From Burkholderiaceae bacterium (GTDB lineage: Bacteria > Pseudomonadota > Gammaproteobacteria > Burkholderiales > Burkholderiaceae_C): a stretch of 6,779 nucleotides of DNA. The notes under the pieces are model-generated. The model did not search any database. It was not told the origin of the DNA and saw only the letters and a program-made list of their open reading frames with translations. Below, piece after piece: positions 6,711 to 6,779 of this stretch. Positions within the stretch are counted from its first letter, which is position 1; each line of letters starts with the position of its first letter. The stretch is taken from positions 1 to 6,779 of the forward strand of contig JAISNB010000041.1 in assembly GCA_031276435.1 (NCBI GenBank), read 5' to 3'. The position numbers and the translations under genes are program-made.

Positions 6711-6779
6711 GCGGCGCGGCAATCCACTGCCTTCGCGCACGACGCATGGATGTTTTTTGCCCTCGCCCTTTTGGAGCGC

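Noticed and set aside
5803..6747. Minus-strand open frame of 314 codons opposite anbu, running through the terminator
   Set aside because: It crosses a strong intrinsic terminator hairpin and reads as low-complexity antisense; the plus-strand Anbu frame matches a known family.
6746..6779. Start of another gene at the right edge (ATG at 6746 or 6750)
   Set aside because: Only about ten codons are visible with no Shine-Dalgarno, so it cannot be told from chance.

Overview
The window is high-GC, densely coding DNA. MutS and GreB are clearly proteobacterial in sequence. The proteasome-like Anbu protein, the codon use and the GC-rich, Shine-Dalgarno-poor starts fit a betaproteobacterium, most likely Burkholderiales of the Comamonadaceae type (Acidovorax-like). 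That placement is inferred from sequence style, not from a database search.

Layout. (1) Positions 1-527, minus strand: greB, the transcript-cleavage elongation factor, cut off at the left edge just before its C-terminus. Its sigma70-like promoter lies so close to the ATG that the mRNA may be leaderless. (2) 528-649: a short divergent intergenic region. (3) 650-3004, plus: a large FUSC-family (YccS/AaeB-like) inner-membrane protein with two membrane blocks. (4) 3001-5691, plus: a full-length mutS whose ATG overlaps the FUSC stop codon (ATGA), with every key mismatch-repair motif intact, including a sliding-clamp-binding QVDLF. (5) 5692-5754: a C-rich, G-poor leader. (6) 5755-6582, plus: an Anbu-type (COG3484-like) proteasome-related protein with Ser rather than Thr at the expected nucleophile position. 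(7) 6635-6658: a strong intrinsic terminator. (8) 6659-6779: non-coding tail with overlapping inverted repeats.

How the genes fit together. FUSC, mutS and anbu all point the same way, with a 4-base overlap, a 63-base gap and then a terminator, so they are probably one transcription unit. No functional link between an exporter-like membrane protein, mismatch repair and a self-compartmentalising peptidase is established. The shared theme could be stress or genome upkeep, but that is speculation. greB is transcribed divergently.

The most unusual large-scale signal is compositional. The plus strand is G/T-rich from the left edge to about 2300 and C/A-rich from about 2450 onward. The change falls inside the FUSC gene, where Glu codons flip from almost all GAG to almost all GAA. 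The anbu gene, with its Ser nucleophile and no usual partner genes in view, is the most interesting single gene. I found no CRISPR array, tRNA, rRNA, insertion sequence or phage gene.
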